Assembly: GCA_049487715.1 (NCBI GenBank) | Contig: CP150570.1 | Location: forward strand, 555,062-619,061 | Direction: 5' to 3' | Source of the DNA: Pycnococcus provasolii | Taxonomy: Eukaryota > Chlorophyta > Pseudoscourfieldiophyceae > Pseudoscourfieldiales | DNA: 64,000 nucleotides | In this document: positions 29,021-38,983 of the stretch, one piece after another | Numbering within the stretch: position 1 is the first letter of the stretch | Layout: each line of letters starts with the position of its first letter | The notes under the pieces: model-generated | What the model saw: only the letters and a program-made list of their open reading frames with translations | What the model was told of the DNA's origin: nothing | Database searches by the model: none | Translations under genes and position numbers: made by a program

Positions 29021-30069
29021 AAGAGGAGGTGACCTTCGGGAGGGGAGGGACCCCTTAGAAAAGCCCAAGGGGGACGGAAAGGAAAGGAACTGGCCGGAGG
29101 GACGGGACGGGAGGGACTGGTTTGGTTGTTGTTAATACTGTACCAAGAATAATTACCCCCGGGGCTATTCTTATTCTGATTATGACGGGGTTGCCAGGAG
29201 GTACTTAAGGTTAAGGTTAGGTGCAAGGTTTCCTCCTGATGCCTGAGGTGACCCCTTGTAATATCTATCCCCCAAGGTGGTTCTACAGTACCGTCTAAAA
29301 TGATAAACGGACCGCCCATGTTAAACGGACCGGATTTGTAAGTCAACCCCACAACTGGGCCGTCCCAAGTCCTTTCACCCGTGGTTTGTGGCAGTGGTAC
29401 ACTATGGGTGTAGGCCTACTTGCACACACATACCACGTAGAAAACCAACGCACGAGCTGCTCACAAATTCGCGACAAAACAGCGTTCCGCCATTAAAATC
29501 CGAAAATCCATTTGTACAGTCATTTGTTCTCAGTTGGCCTGACTTTTGAGGCTCTTCATTAAAATAACTTTTGCAAATCGTCGAACTTTTTTGGTCGGCA
29601 TATTTGGTCGGGGCCCTCAATGCCGCATTTTTGCGACCAAAATCTCCCGTTCAACAAACTGAAAAGTTTGCCAATAGTTCTAGTCGAGTTCGAGCCCACC
29701 GACCAAAAGTTCGGCCAAAAGTTCGACGAGTTGAGTTCCCAAAAAGTCCAAAGTCGGGCCAACTTTGAACAAATGACTGTAGTACTAGTCCATCCAGATG
29801 GATGATGCGGATCGCTGGGATCCGCGTTGATCGTCAAGTGCAACGCGTTAGGCGTGCAACAGGCCGGGCTGGCCACTGGTTGCCGGACCAGCGCCGCCCT
29901 CGGGAAAACCTCGAGGGGGCTCATTCTTCCCAACGCACGGCAGCACGACACCCCGGCCGTGCACCAGTGAGTAGTAGTGAACTGGTGCATGCCCTTGGAG
30001 TCGGCGGAGTTCACTGGCACTGCTAGTCACCGTGTCTCTTCATCAGAAGAAGAATACACCACTTCAGCT
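29021..30069. other. AT-richer intergenic region with foldback element
   Basis: No supported gene. It has ttaaggttaaggttagg near 29205, two direct copies of aaacggaccg (29303 and 29324) and the inverted repeat described separately. Composition is clearly more AT-rich than the flanking genes. Confidence 0.6.
29515..29782. mobile_element. Foldback/MITE-like element with ~32-bp inverted repeats
   Basis: tacagtcatttgttctcag at 29515 recurs in reverse complement ending at 29782, with about 29 of 32 positions matching over both arms. Further inward matches (tcgtcgaactttt on both sides) extend the stem imperfectly. It encodes nothing. No clear target-site duplication was found, so a MITE is only one reading; a structured non-coding hairpin is another. 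Confidence 0.55.
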
Positions 30070-31383
30070 ATGTCTACTCCTGTCCACGCACTCGGCGAGG
30101 TGCGCAAGGTGCTGCACGGCGTTCGTATCGCCGACTGCCCGCCGGAACTGCGTGAGAAACTCGCGCAATATGATACCAACGGAAACGGCATCATCGACCC
30201 CAACGAACTGCCTGACCCCATGTCTGCGGAGATGACCTATCTCAAAGTCTCTTCGTTTCCCAAGAAGGTGCACCCTCTCCTTCACGAGATTGACGACGAG
30301 AAAAATGGAAAGATCGAGATGGACGAGCTCACGGAGATCCTCACCGTGTACGTGGACTTGAAGAAGGCGAACAAGGAAGGCTCCATCGCCATCAAGACAC
30401 TTCCGAAGGAAATCCAGCCAACGCTCAAGGTGTTCGACGTCGACGGTGACGGAACGGTCGCGCCCATGGAGCTTGCTCGTGGTGCGGAGCTCTATAAAGA
30501 ATCCAAGAAGACAGCCAAGCGACTCACGGTTTTCAGCGGAGTTCTCTTGGTAATCCTGTGCGCCCTCGTGGGCGTCATTGTCGGACTCACCGCGGTGGTC
30601 GTCGAGGCGAGCAAGGAGACGAAGACGGATAGCAAGACCGGCATCACGTTCGCGAAGGGGTCCAGCAAGCCTTCGGCGACAGCAAAGGTGACGAAGACGG
30701 ATTCCATCTACAACGCGGTGAAGAAGTCATCGTCGGCTCTCCGCGCGATCGGCTCGCTGACGCTCGTTAAGCCGGACGGCTCCTCCCTGATCTACACCAT
30801 TACCGGCGCGGAGACATATGGCGGTTCGCCAGGCAATGCAACCGCCGTCGCGTTTTACTCGGCGCGTGGCGATGTCATCAACGTTACGGCAACGTCGCTT
30901 AAAGTGACCAAGGAGGATGGAACGATCGTGATGACCGACACCGCCGTGGCTGAGAAGTCTCGCCGCCGGCGCCTTCTCGACAGTGACAGTGGCGACCCGT
31001 CAGTATTCACGTATGAGTCTGAGTCTGACCTGTTTGAGGAGTATGACAAGGACTCGTGCAAGTCTACCGAGTTCGAGATACCGGACGGTCCGTGCAAGCC
31101 CTTGACGGTGTGCAAGGATGATGAATACGAGTCGGTCGCGCCAACCATGACAAGTGACCGCGAGTGCAAGCCCTTACGCACGACGCCTGCGCCTGTGCCG
31201 GTAATGCAAGTGCTTCCGCCTAAGAGTTGCGTCGTAGGCAAGAACTACTCCACAACAGGCGTGGAGCCGTGCAAGAAGGTAAGGGCCCCGTGCTGGGATA
31301 ATGAAGTTGAGATGGCAGCCCCAACAATCACGTCGGATCGCGTGTGCGCTTGGTCACCTTTGCATGGTGGTTCCTTTGGATAA
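30070..31383 (+). CDS. EF-hand, single-pass membrane protein with TSDRxC Cys repeats
   Basis: From ATG 30070 the product has 437 residues. Residues ~30-130 hold EF-hand-like loops (DTNGNGIIDPNE, DDEKNGKIEMDE, DVDGDGTVAPME). A hydrophobic helix (TVFSGVLLVILCALVGVIVGLTAVV) follows at about 155-180, then a Ser/Thr/Lys-rich beta-type ectodomain ending RRRRLL. Finally there are Cys repeats of the form CKDDEYESVAPTMTSDREC and CWDNEVEMAAPTITSDRVC. This repeat type is commonly found next to DUF285 repeats in algal surface proteins. Here a DUF285 remnant lies 70 bp downstream, so the gene probably once continued into it. It is likely a Ca2+-responsive surface protein with the EF-hands cytosolic; the function is unknown. 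Confidence 0.72.
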   Translation: MSTPVHALGEVRKVLHGVRIADCPPELREKLAQYDTNGNGIIDPNELPDPMSAEMTYLKVSSFPKKVHPLLHEIDDEKNGKIEMDELTEILTVYVDLKKANKEGSIAIKTLPKEIQPTLKVFDVDGDGTVAPMELARGAELYKESKKTAKRLTVFSGVLLVILCALVGVIVGLTAVVVEASKETKTDSKTGITFAKGSSKPSATAKVTKTDSIYNAVKKSSSALRAIGSLTLVKPDGSSLIYTITGAETYGGSPGNATAVAFYSARGDVINVTATSLKVTKEDGTIVMTDTAVAEKSRRRRLLDSDSGDPSVFTYESESDLFEEYDKDSCKSTEFEIPDGPCKPLTVCKDDEYESVAPTMTSDRECKPLRTTPAPVPVMQVLPPKSCVVGKNYSTTGVEPCKKVRAPCWDNEVEMAAPTITSDRVCAWSPLHGGSFG

Positions 31384-31454
31384 TGATCGGTTAAAAGCGC
31401 AAGTGGCGGAATGGGTTTCTCAGGTTTTTACTCTTTGTGGTGTAACGTTCAGTT

Positions 31455-31701
31455 CAGTTGAAGGCGAAATCCAAACAAGAAATATTTGCCGTGGAAAAGA
31501 AGTATGGTGCCATAGGCACCTGGGACACGTCTGCGGTTACGGACATGTCACATGAGTGGCATGTTCTCTGATGCCACGTCCTTCAATCAAGACATCAGCT
31601 CGTGGGATACGGGCAAGGTGACGGACATGGACAGCATGTTCTATGGTGCCACGTCCATGTCGGAGCCTTACAAGCCCGAGTGTTACGCTGTGATGTGCTG
31701 A
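31455..31701 (+). pseudogene. Decayed BspA/DUF285 repeat tail
   Basis: The plus strand reads KKYGAIGTWDTSAVTDMS, then shifts frame near 31546 to MSGMFSDATSFNQDISSWD and TGKVTDMDSMFYGATSMSEP, ending YKPECYAVMC and TGA. These are about 2.5 DUF285 repeats with one frameshift and no start. It probably belonged to the Cys-repeat gene just upstream, by readthrough or splicing before the frame was lost. Its end parallels the C-terminus of the array at 7.3 kb. Confidence 0.78.
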
Positions 31702-32979
31702 TGTTCCATTATTTACCCAAGTACGGGACAATGACATGAAAAAAAAACTATCAGGGAGCCAAGCAATCGCCCGGGGGGTTGGGGGCAGTTTTTTAAAATT
31801 GTTTGGGAGTGTAACGAGCACTCACTTTTAAAAAAGGAAAGTTCGAAACCCCTTGGAAGGTTTTAGACGAATTGTCCCTATCCCCCCAAGAGGAAGTCCT
31901 GACGAATCTTGAGGCGAAACAACTTTGCGTTTTTCATACTACTGTATATATACTGTACGTATATAAGCTGGAGAGCTGTCCAGAGAGCAGGCTTACGCAC
32001 GACGCCTCATCTCAGCGGCAAAGAAAGCGTGATGCCAGCCGTTCTAACGTCACATCGACTGGATTCGTTCGGCGGGCGACCGCCCGATGAGCACGAACAC
32101 GAATTCATACCAGCCAGGAAGCAAATAAGCAACATGTATGTAATGTAATGTATTATTTGTAAAATATTGATACTACACGCAATTATTAATTTGAAAAGTG
32201 GAACAACAATGCCAATGTTCAACATCAGCAAGCACTGCACTCTACAGCTCGAGGTGGACTGCGTCGAAGTCCTATATTCAAACGGATATGGGAAGAAATA
32301 AGACAATAAATTATGTGGGAAGGTTTCGGAACGCAATTTGGGGAGGCCAAAAAGAACAGAAAAACAAATCAAAGCTCAACTCCTCGGAACGCGTCGAAAA
32401 ATGTCCCCCACCTTGGTCCTCCTTCCACGGTACACAAGGGGATTCGTCCCTGAATCGAAAGCTTTGACCTACTTCCTACTCCTCGTCGGACTGGTCACGT
32501 ATCACAAAAGTGTGTTATTAGGCGAACCCTGCATCAACGGCCCACGTGATTCGTGATTAATTCGTGAAGCTGTCGCCTTGATCACTGACAGTTGACCTCT
32601 TTGACCGGGGAGGCTCACCACGTCCGGAGTTTAATGTAAGGGCCAGTCGCGACAGTCGTGACCCCGCACGGAGGCGTTTGAGAATGGCTTGCGAAAGTTC
32701 TTCTCCAGCGTGCGCTGCGTGCACGCGCCAGGCCTGCAAATGAACTGCCGTTCACTCCCGGCATCGTTGACCAGTCCAGGTGAGATGCGAGATGCCAAAA
32801 GACGCCGAGCGCTCGGGCTTGTTGTTGGGAAAAGCTTCGAACGAAGACTGAGGAGTCCTGAAAAAGAATCACAGGTCGAAATCTTGAGTTTACTACTACT
32901 GCTACTGACCGTGGGCCCAACCACCTTACCATAGACTCCAACACGCAACAAGGCAGAACGCATTCACCAGTTAACGCAT
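31702..32979. other. Gene-poor AT-richer region
   Basis: About 1.3 kb with only short frames lacking homology or coding character. It contains scattered TGTAA words around 32140 and tatatatactgtacg near 31945. I see no gene, tRNA or mobile-element coding sequence. Confidence 0.55.
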
Positions 32980-34668
32980 TCATCGGCGATAAATGCGAAG
33001 CGATCCATCCGAAAGACTGACGGCGAGCAAGCCGCCGAGGCGTACGCGACTCGTTGGCGCCCCCCAGCATAGACTCGTTACCACCGAGCTGCCGCCGAGT
33101 GCGTCACTCCAGTAAACCGCAGAAGAGGATGACGACGTCGACGATGTAGGTAGGGCGGCGCTCGTGGGGTGGCAATGCAAGTTTCCGTCGCCTGGCACAA
33201 ACGCGACGGTGCGAGAGTCGGTAGCAAGCGCAACGAGCGGGCGGCTGCCTCCAATCACCGATCCGACCCGAGATAAGATCGGGTCGCCAATCAAAACGCC
33301 GTCGTCACTCGCACTGCTCACACCGAGCGCCTTGGCGCGTACACGCGCGGCACGTGGAGAACCGTCGCGTGGGTTCGTGATCGCCTCCGCGAGCTGAGGG
33401 GGAAGGCGCCAAATGCGCACACCGCCGTCAGAGTCGGCGAACGCCACGGACGATGCGTCTGAGCTCGCGCTGAGAGTTGGCGGAATGCCTGACGACTTGC
33501 CAGTGTATGAGACGCGAAAGCGCGCCGTGAGCGCATGCGAGCCACCGCTCGTCGTGATTCGGAAGTAGTCAATCACGTGCTCCTTCGTGCCAGAGCGAGT
33601 GGAGAGCGCGCACAACGCGGCACCGTTCATCACCAGTTCTGCCGCGGCAAAGGCGCCAGACGAGCTTGTGATCGTGCCACGAAGAGCCCCGGTAACGACC
33701 GACCAGATGCGCAAGTCGCCTTCCTTATCGCCGAGCGTGGCAAGTGTCGCGCCAGAAGCGGCGATCCAAGACACGCCCGAGGCTGTGCCGTGGCAACGCT
33801 TGCGATCCCAAAGACGCGGCGGTGCATAGCTCATCTCCTCGCCAGCTGACGTGACACCACCACCTCGTCCCTCACGAGCTAACGGCGACTTGATTGGCGA
33901 AGATGTCGTATTCCGCGCGTGCCATCCTGCGGGTGCTCCGAACGCGACCAACGCCGCTGCGGCCGATTCCCCTTCGCTCGCGGCGGAGTGCACCGCGGCA
34001 ACAAGCCACACGACGCCGTCGGCGGCGGTTGCCTTAGTGACCGCGCCAGCAAGCACGACACGCCGCGGCGCGTCAAAAGCAGCTCCCGGCCGCAGGTCCC
34101 AGACGTGCGCCGATCCCCCGCGCACAGCGACGAGGTGCTGAGAGCTCGCTCCCCAGCTCAGACTGTGGCACGCGGGGTTGACTGGTACACTGCGTGCTGG
34201 TGCGGGCCACGTGCGAACGAGAGCGGCGTGTGCCGCCTTGGCAACGTTGCTTGCTCGCGCTGGTGACTTTGCGAGCGGCGATGGTATAATCAGCTTTCTC
34301 CGCGTCGGCTTGGGCGTCGTAATCCGCGCAGGTTTCGTCGCCGTGGCCGTCGTCGTCGTCGTATTCGCCGTTGACGAGGACATGGCCGGCGAGCTTGCGG
34401 CGGGTGCTGCGCGCCTGCGCGGTTGGAACCCCGTGTCTCCGTGTCCAAGATTTCTCGGCGAGTCCGCGTCCCACTCCGGCGCCGGCGTGTTCGCCGTGAC
34501 GTCCGCGCGTCTCGAAGGGGTGGTTGCACGTCGGTACGCCCAGATCGCGAGTAACATCACGATGACGGCGTCAATGACAAGGAGAGCGAGGGAAAAGAGG
34601 GAGAGCTTAGCCAAGGATCCCCTAAGGAGCCCCAGAGCAGGAAACCACCACGACGCCATGACGACCAT
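32980..34668 (-). CDS. Membrane-anchored WD40-like protein (TBL2-like layout)
   Basis: A 562-residue product from ATG 34668. An N-terminal transmembrane helix (about 19-43, LAKLSLFSLALLVIDAVIVM) is followed by Arg and a Ser/Thr/Pro-rich linker. A beta-propeller of weak WD40 repeats occupies about 190-560 (SAHVWDL, DLRIWSV, GVRIWRL, SLRIYRR at the end). The layout of one N-terminal membrane helix plus a propeller resembles ER protein TBL2 or SEC12-like proteins, but repeat conservation is too low to choose. The frame is open to 34932, but that part reads through spacer repeats. Two ATGs (34668, 34659) precede the helix. Confidence 0.6.
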   Translation of the reverse strand: MVVMASWWFPALGLLRGSLAKLSLFSLALLVIDAVIVMLLAIWAYRRATTPSRRADVTANTPAPEWDADSPRNLGHGDTGFQPRRRAAPAASSPAMSSSTANTTTTTATATKPARITTPKPTRRKLIIPSPLAKSPARASNVAKAAHAALVRTWPAPARSVPVNPACHSLSWGASSQHLVAVRGGSAHVWDLRPGAAFDAPRRVVLAGAVTKATAADGVVWLVAAVHSAASEGESAAAALVAFGAPAGWHARNTTSSPIKSPLAREGRGGGVTSAGEEMSYAPPRLWDRKRCHGTASGVSWIAASGATLATLGDKEGDLRIWSVVTGALRGTITSSSGAFAAAELVMNGAALCALSTRSGTKEHVIDYFRITTSGGSHALTARFRVSYTGKSSGIPPTLSASSDASSVAFADSDGGVRIWRLPPQLAEAITNPRDGSPRAARVRAKALGVSSASDDGVLIGDPILSRVGSVIGGSRPLVALATDSRTVAFVPGDGNLHCHPTSAALPTSSTSSSSSAVYWSDALGGSSVVTSLCWGAPTSRVRLGGLLAVSLSDGSLRIYRR

Positions 34669-35346
34669 GGCGGACAGTACAGGTCTTTGTTGTGAACAAC
34701 AACCAGTCCAGTCCAAGACAGCAAGAGGAGGATCTCCCCTTCTCCTTATGCAGTAGGTGAAGTTGTCTACATAAGGGATATCTGTCCGTTTCTCGTTTGG
34801 TTTGGGACTTCGGGGAGACCATAGGTTTCGTTGACTGGGAAGGGGGAAGGGGGAAGGGGGAGCCCACTGGAGGAACCCTTCATAAGTCATGTTCATTTGA
34901 ATGCCAATGGCAATATTCCTCCCTCCCTCCACCTAGGAATCCCTTGGAAGGACGCCTGCCCTTTTATTTATTTTCTCGCATCATTCGCAGAAAATCAGGC
35001 TGTCAAATAGTCCTGAGGGGCAATCGAGAGATAGTGCGTACTGTACTGGTCTTTTTTGTTTGTTTGATTTTTTCCCACTTTACCATGCTGCCATCTGCAA
35101 GTCTGCAACGTGCAACGTACCATTAAGCCCATTATTAGGTGGTGCCAGTTGTTCCGTCCAGGATCCCTCCGACCAAATGGCTCCTCCGACCAAAGGGCGC
35201 CTCCGCGATGCAAGGGACCCGTTGCGACCATTGGACCATTTGGGTGGTACAGAATAGTCCTTACAGATCTCACCTCTGCCCCGCGCCCCTCCTCCCCCTC
35301 CCCCTCCTCCTCCTCCTCCTCCCACTCGCGCGACTTGTCAGGAGTG
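34669..35346. other. Divergent intergenic region
   Basis: Promoter region of the WD40-like gene and DNAAF11, 678 bp. It holds a gggaagg run (34839-34860), two direct ctccgaccaaa words (35167, 35182) and a CCTCCTCC tract just before DNAAF11. No gene seen. Confidence 0.55.
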
Positions 35347-36903
35347 ATGGCCGCGCGCGCAGCGAAGGTGCTCGCGGGCTCGAACCCGTCCGCGGGCACG
35401 GGCGAGGACGAAAACGACCCCAACAAGCCGCCGCCCGCGGGACGAATCACCGTCGACCTGCTCAGGAGACGCGCTGAGCACAACGACGGCATGATCACAA
35501 CCTTGGAGGAGGTGTCGCTGCACCAGCAGGACCTAGAGCGCATCGAGCTCCTCGACCAAATATGCCGCGAGCTGAAGATCGTGTACCTGCAGAACAACCT
35601 CATAGCCAAGATCGAAAACGTGCGCCGGCTCAAGATGCTCGAGTACCTCAACCTCGCGCTCAACAACATCAGGCAAGTCGAGAACCTGCAGCGTTGCGAG
35701 TCGCTCAACAAGCTCGACTTGACGATCAACTTCATCGACAAGAAAGGCTTGCTTACCATCGAGAGCCTCGTGCACAACGAGCACCTGCGCGACCTCTACC
35801 TCGTCGGCAACCCGGGCATGGACTGGAAACCGGGGAAAAAGGAGCTGAAGGATGAAAACAAGGGTGCAGGTACGGTGGAGGCGAGGCTGTACGTCGTCGC
35901 CATGCTCCCCCAGGTGACGCGGATAGACGGCAAGGAGGTGAGACCGAGCGAGCGCATCGTCGCGAACCAGCGCCTCGACGAGCTACTCGACGCACTCGAG
36001 TTCGAGCTTATCGAAGAGGGCGTGGACCCGGAGGAGGTGCGCGCGGGAATTGAGAACCAGAGCGACGCCGAGAGCGACGACGACGACGACGACATCGAGA
36101 TCATCGGCGAGCCGGATCGCAACGGCGACACGGTGAAGCGCCCGTGGTCCATCAAGACACGCCTGAAAGAGCACCGGGAGATGTCGGCGGCGCGGCGCGA
36201 GCACGACACGAAGCGTGAGGAAGACATGAAGCGCCTCGCGGAGGGGGAGGGGCAGCTTGGTGGCAGCGGCAGGCAGGCGAAGCGACGCGACGCCTTTCCC
36301 GAGCTACCCGCGACGGACGACGTTCGGCAGCGCAACGAGCCTCGTCTCGACTACTCGATTGGCGAATCTTCGGACGGCGCGGCTGTGCTGCTCGACGTGG
36401 AGATTGGGAAGTTCATGGACACGAGTCTCGTGGACGTGGACGTGCAACCGTCGTTCGTGCGCCTTCTCGTGAAGGGCAAGATGATGCAGCTGCTCCTTCC
36501 CGAGCAGGTGCACCCGGACAGGTCCAACGCGCAGCGTAGCAAGGCGACTGGCCACCTCGTCGTGACAATGCCAAAGGTGGACCCTAGCCGCTTTGGCACC
36601 GCGCGAGGCTTCTACACGAACGACCAGGGTCCGAGGAACAGGGCAAGACCTCGTGGAGAGCTGCGTGTCGATGGCGAAGAGGCGCCTGAGCTCGTCAAGG
36701 CTGTGGGCGCGAAAGCGGAGACCTCCAATGGGGGAGGTGCGGTGAAGATTCGCGGAATCGTGCGTCAGCGGGCACGCAATGGCGAGCAGGACGATGGAGA
36801 GGAGGATGCTATTCGCGCTGTGAGCAAGCCCGCCGTTCAGATGGCGACGGCTGGCGTTGGCGGCGATGACGACGATGACAGTGACGGCGTTCCAGACCTG
36901 TGA
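35347..36903 (+). CDS. DNAAF11: DNAAF11 (LRRC6/TILB), dynein arm assembly factor
   Basis: A 518-residue protein in the LRRC6 order. First come leucine-rich repeats (about 55-160: LKIVYLQNNLIAKIENVRRL, LEYLNLALNNIRQVENLQ), with an LRR cap (YLVGNPGMDW, LPQVTRIDGKEV). A charged coiled region follows, then a CS/p23-like domain (about 340-420: YSIGESSDGAAVLLDVEIGK, VQPSFVRLLVKGKMMQLLL). This factor preassembles axonemal dynein arms in the cytoplasm, so the organism has or recently had motile flagella. ATG 35347 is the first Met and gives a start like the family's. The C-terminus ends in an Asp-rich tail. Intronless. Confidence 0.93.
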   Translation: MAARAAKVLAGSNPSAGTGEDENDPNKPPPAGRITVDLLRRRAEHNDGMITTLEEVSLHQQDLERIELLDQICRELKIVYLQNNLIAKIENVRRLKMLEYLNLALNNIRQVENLQRCESLNKLDLTINFIDKKGLLTIESLVHNEHLRDLYLVGNPGMDWKPGKKELKDENKGAGTVEARLYVVAMLPQVTRIDGKEVRPSERIVANQRLDELLDALEFELIEEGVDPEEVRAGIENQSDAESDDDDDDIEIIGEPDRNGDTVKRPWSIKTRLKEHREMSAARREHDTKREEDMKRLAEGEGQLGGSGRQAKRRDAFPELPATDDVRQRNEPRLDYSIGESSDGAAVLLDVEIGKFMDTSLVDVDVQPSFVRLLVKGKMMQLLLPEQVHPDRSNAQRSKATGHLVVTMPKVDPSRFGTARGFYTNDQGPRNRARPRGELRVDGEEAPELVKAVGAKAETSNGGGAVKIRGIVRQRARNGEQDDGEEDAIRAVSKPAVQMATAGVGGDDDDDSDGVPDL

Positions 36904-38009
36904 ACGCGTGCACTCACGACGTGAATGCATGCATGCTCTATTTCTTTTTTTTCATTCTGAAATCTGTGTTTCTGTAACTGTATATCTCAAGTTTGTTCAT
37001 CAAGAAAGTTTTTTTTTCTCAGCTACCCCACGCGCGCAAGAAGAATGTGATTCTGTGAATTGTGAGCGAGCATCCCGTCGCCGGTGTAGCCCGCGCGTAT
37101 GTCTGCAATACATAGAAGGACGAGAATTATTATAAGAGCAAACTCAGTGGGCTTGAGGGCGATCCGGCGATGATGGGCCCAAATCCCCAGGTTTACCCGG
37201 AAATTGGGAGGGTTTCCAGGGCAGGAGGGAAGTCGGGAAGAGCACTCCTAGGAGTTGCGCTTCCTGCGCCTCGCGCCACCCATCTTAAAGTGTTCAGCAA
37301 GACGGCAATGGAGAGGGCAATGTTCACTTGAGCAGGCGGCACCAAGAAAAACTCCCGACTATCCCTAAAAACATCAAACCTATCCCCAAACCAACTTATG
37401 AAAAAACGCTCGCTCTCTATCACCTTCTTCACCCTAGCCCACACCACAATTTTTTTGATTTTATTTCCCCCACCATGATATCCTGCCAACCTACTTGTCC
37501 CCACCTCCGACCTGCCCACCTTAAATAACTCTTTCCCATACACCACACCCTCCAACAAAATACATACACCCACGCCATCATACCACTAAAATACTAAGTA
37601 CTAAGTACTAATGATAATAAGACCCGTCAACTCCTCCGTCAGGTCATCGCGGAGACGCGGAGTCCCTCAGCACGCTTGCGAAGTGTAGGCGTGTAGCCAC
37701 GCTAGTGGGGCGTCGTCTTCGTCCGCAGATGCACTTAAAAAACGCCGCCACTTATGGGCCATTGCGCCATTCATGACTTCATGTTGTAATAATCCGTGTT
37801 ATAGGTACAGGACGCGACCGGGATCCCAAGGGACCCCCAGAAAAATCAGAAATGGATCTACGACGGATCCCTAAACATAGAGGGAAATTTAGCCTATTTT
37901 AACAAGGGCGACGACGCGCCTCCTTCTTCATAATAAAAAAGTCGGGCCCTATTTTACCGTGCACTTTCGCTTGATCACCATTCATTCGTTCACAACACGA
38001 AAGTCTGAA
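36904..38009. other. Intergenic, no supported gene
   Basis: About 1.1 kb. A minus-strand frame at 37193-37573 reads plausibly (126 codons) but has no ATG and no recognisable homology. Runs of A/T dominate 37330-37800. Confidence 0.5.
36973..36977 (+). terminator. TGTAA poly(A) signal, DNAAF11
   Basis: TGTAA 70 nt after the stop. Confidence 0.5.
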
Positions 38010-38891
38010 ATGTCGTCGTCATACTGCTCATTGTGCTGCAGTAGCGGCGGCGCCGCCAGTGGAAATAACATAACCGTCAACAACGGAACGATTTCGTCGA
38101 CGATTTCGATTTCTGGAACGACGACAGGCAACAATGATGATGATCCGTGTCGGCTCGCGTTCCGTGGTGGTGCCAGGAACGTGCTGCGGTTTTCTTGGTG
38201 AAAAGCCGTACTGCTGTCCCTCCACAAATAATATACTTGGCAATCACATTTGCATCGCGGACACGACAAGTGCGGGCGACAATATCTACAAATGTCGCCC
38301 GGCGCCATCCGCGTCGGCAGAACAAGTGGACTACATGGTGACCACGACAGATGGAGGAGGCCTATACGCGCCAGGAATCGGTGGCATCATTGCCATAATC
38401 ATCGTGCTTTGCGCTTGCTGTGGTTGCGGATTTGTCTTCCTCCGTCGTCGCCGTCAGCAGCAGCAAATGGGTGGTGCTGGTGCAGCCTCTCAGATGACGG
38501 AACAACAGCCAAATCCACTGCACGGTCAGCCTCCTCCTTCGTCGGGCTCTACGGTCATTCGTATCCCGACAAGGTGTACTATGACAGTGGTCCGGGTGCT
38601 GGCTACTACGGACCAGGTTATGGGCCACAGTCGTTCTACCATCAGAGCGGGCGCCCATACCAGCAACAGCAGCCTGGTGGTGGTGGTTCCATGATGGGCA
38701 CGATGGGTGCAGCGGCAGCCGGCGCCGGCGCCGGAATGCTTGCAGGTCACGTCATGGGCAATATGTTCGGCGGCGGCAACGATAATGATAATTTTGGCGG
38801 AGGCGGCGACATCGCTGCGGAGACGGGCGATTTTGGAGGTGGCGGCTTTGACGATGGTGGCGGTGGCGGTGACCTCTTTGCGGAGAGTTAG
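38010..38891 (+). pseudogene. Cys-rich single-pass membrane protein with two frame breaks
   Basis: Three frames must be joined to read one protein. 38010-about 38150 gives MSSSYCSLCCSSGG and a Thr/Ser/Gly-rich stretch. About 38150-38540 gives a Cys-rich ectodomain (GTCCGFLGEKPYCCPSTNN), a membrane helix (GIGGIIAIIIVLCACCGCGF) and RRRRQQQQ. From about 38540 to the stop at 38891 the tail is Gly/Tyr/Gln-rich (DKVYYDSGPGAGYYGPGYGP). The layout is Shisa-like: Cys pairs, one helix, a Tyr/Pro-rich tail. The two shifts could be sequencing errors, very short introns, or real decay. No donor/acceptor pair of reasonable length fits. Confidence 0.55.
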
Positions 38892-38968
38892 TTGATTTGA
38901 CTTTTCATTTGAGGCACGGGGCCGGGTGAGCAGGGTAAAAGGAAAAAATGAGTTGCGCGCCACGCCTT

Positions 38969-38973
38969 TTACA
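38969..38973 (-). terminator. TGTAA poly(A) signal, SDR gene
   Basis: TTACA on the plus strand, 11 nt after the SDR stop on the minus strand. Confidence 0.45.
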
Positions 38974-38983
38974 ATTTAGTAAA

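Noticed and set aside
31840-31870. tRNA-like T-arm word (agttcgaaac)
   Set aside because: No acceptor stem, D-arm or anticodon arm can be folded around it.
37193-37573. Minus-strand frame of 126 codons reading plausibly
   Set aside because: It begins with GTG directly after an in-frame stop, has no ATG and no recognisable motif.
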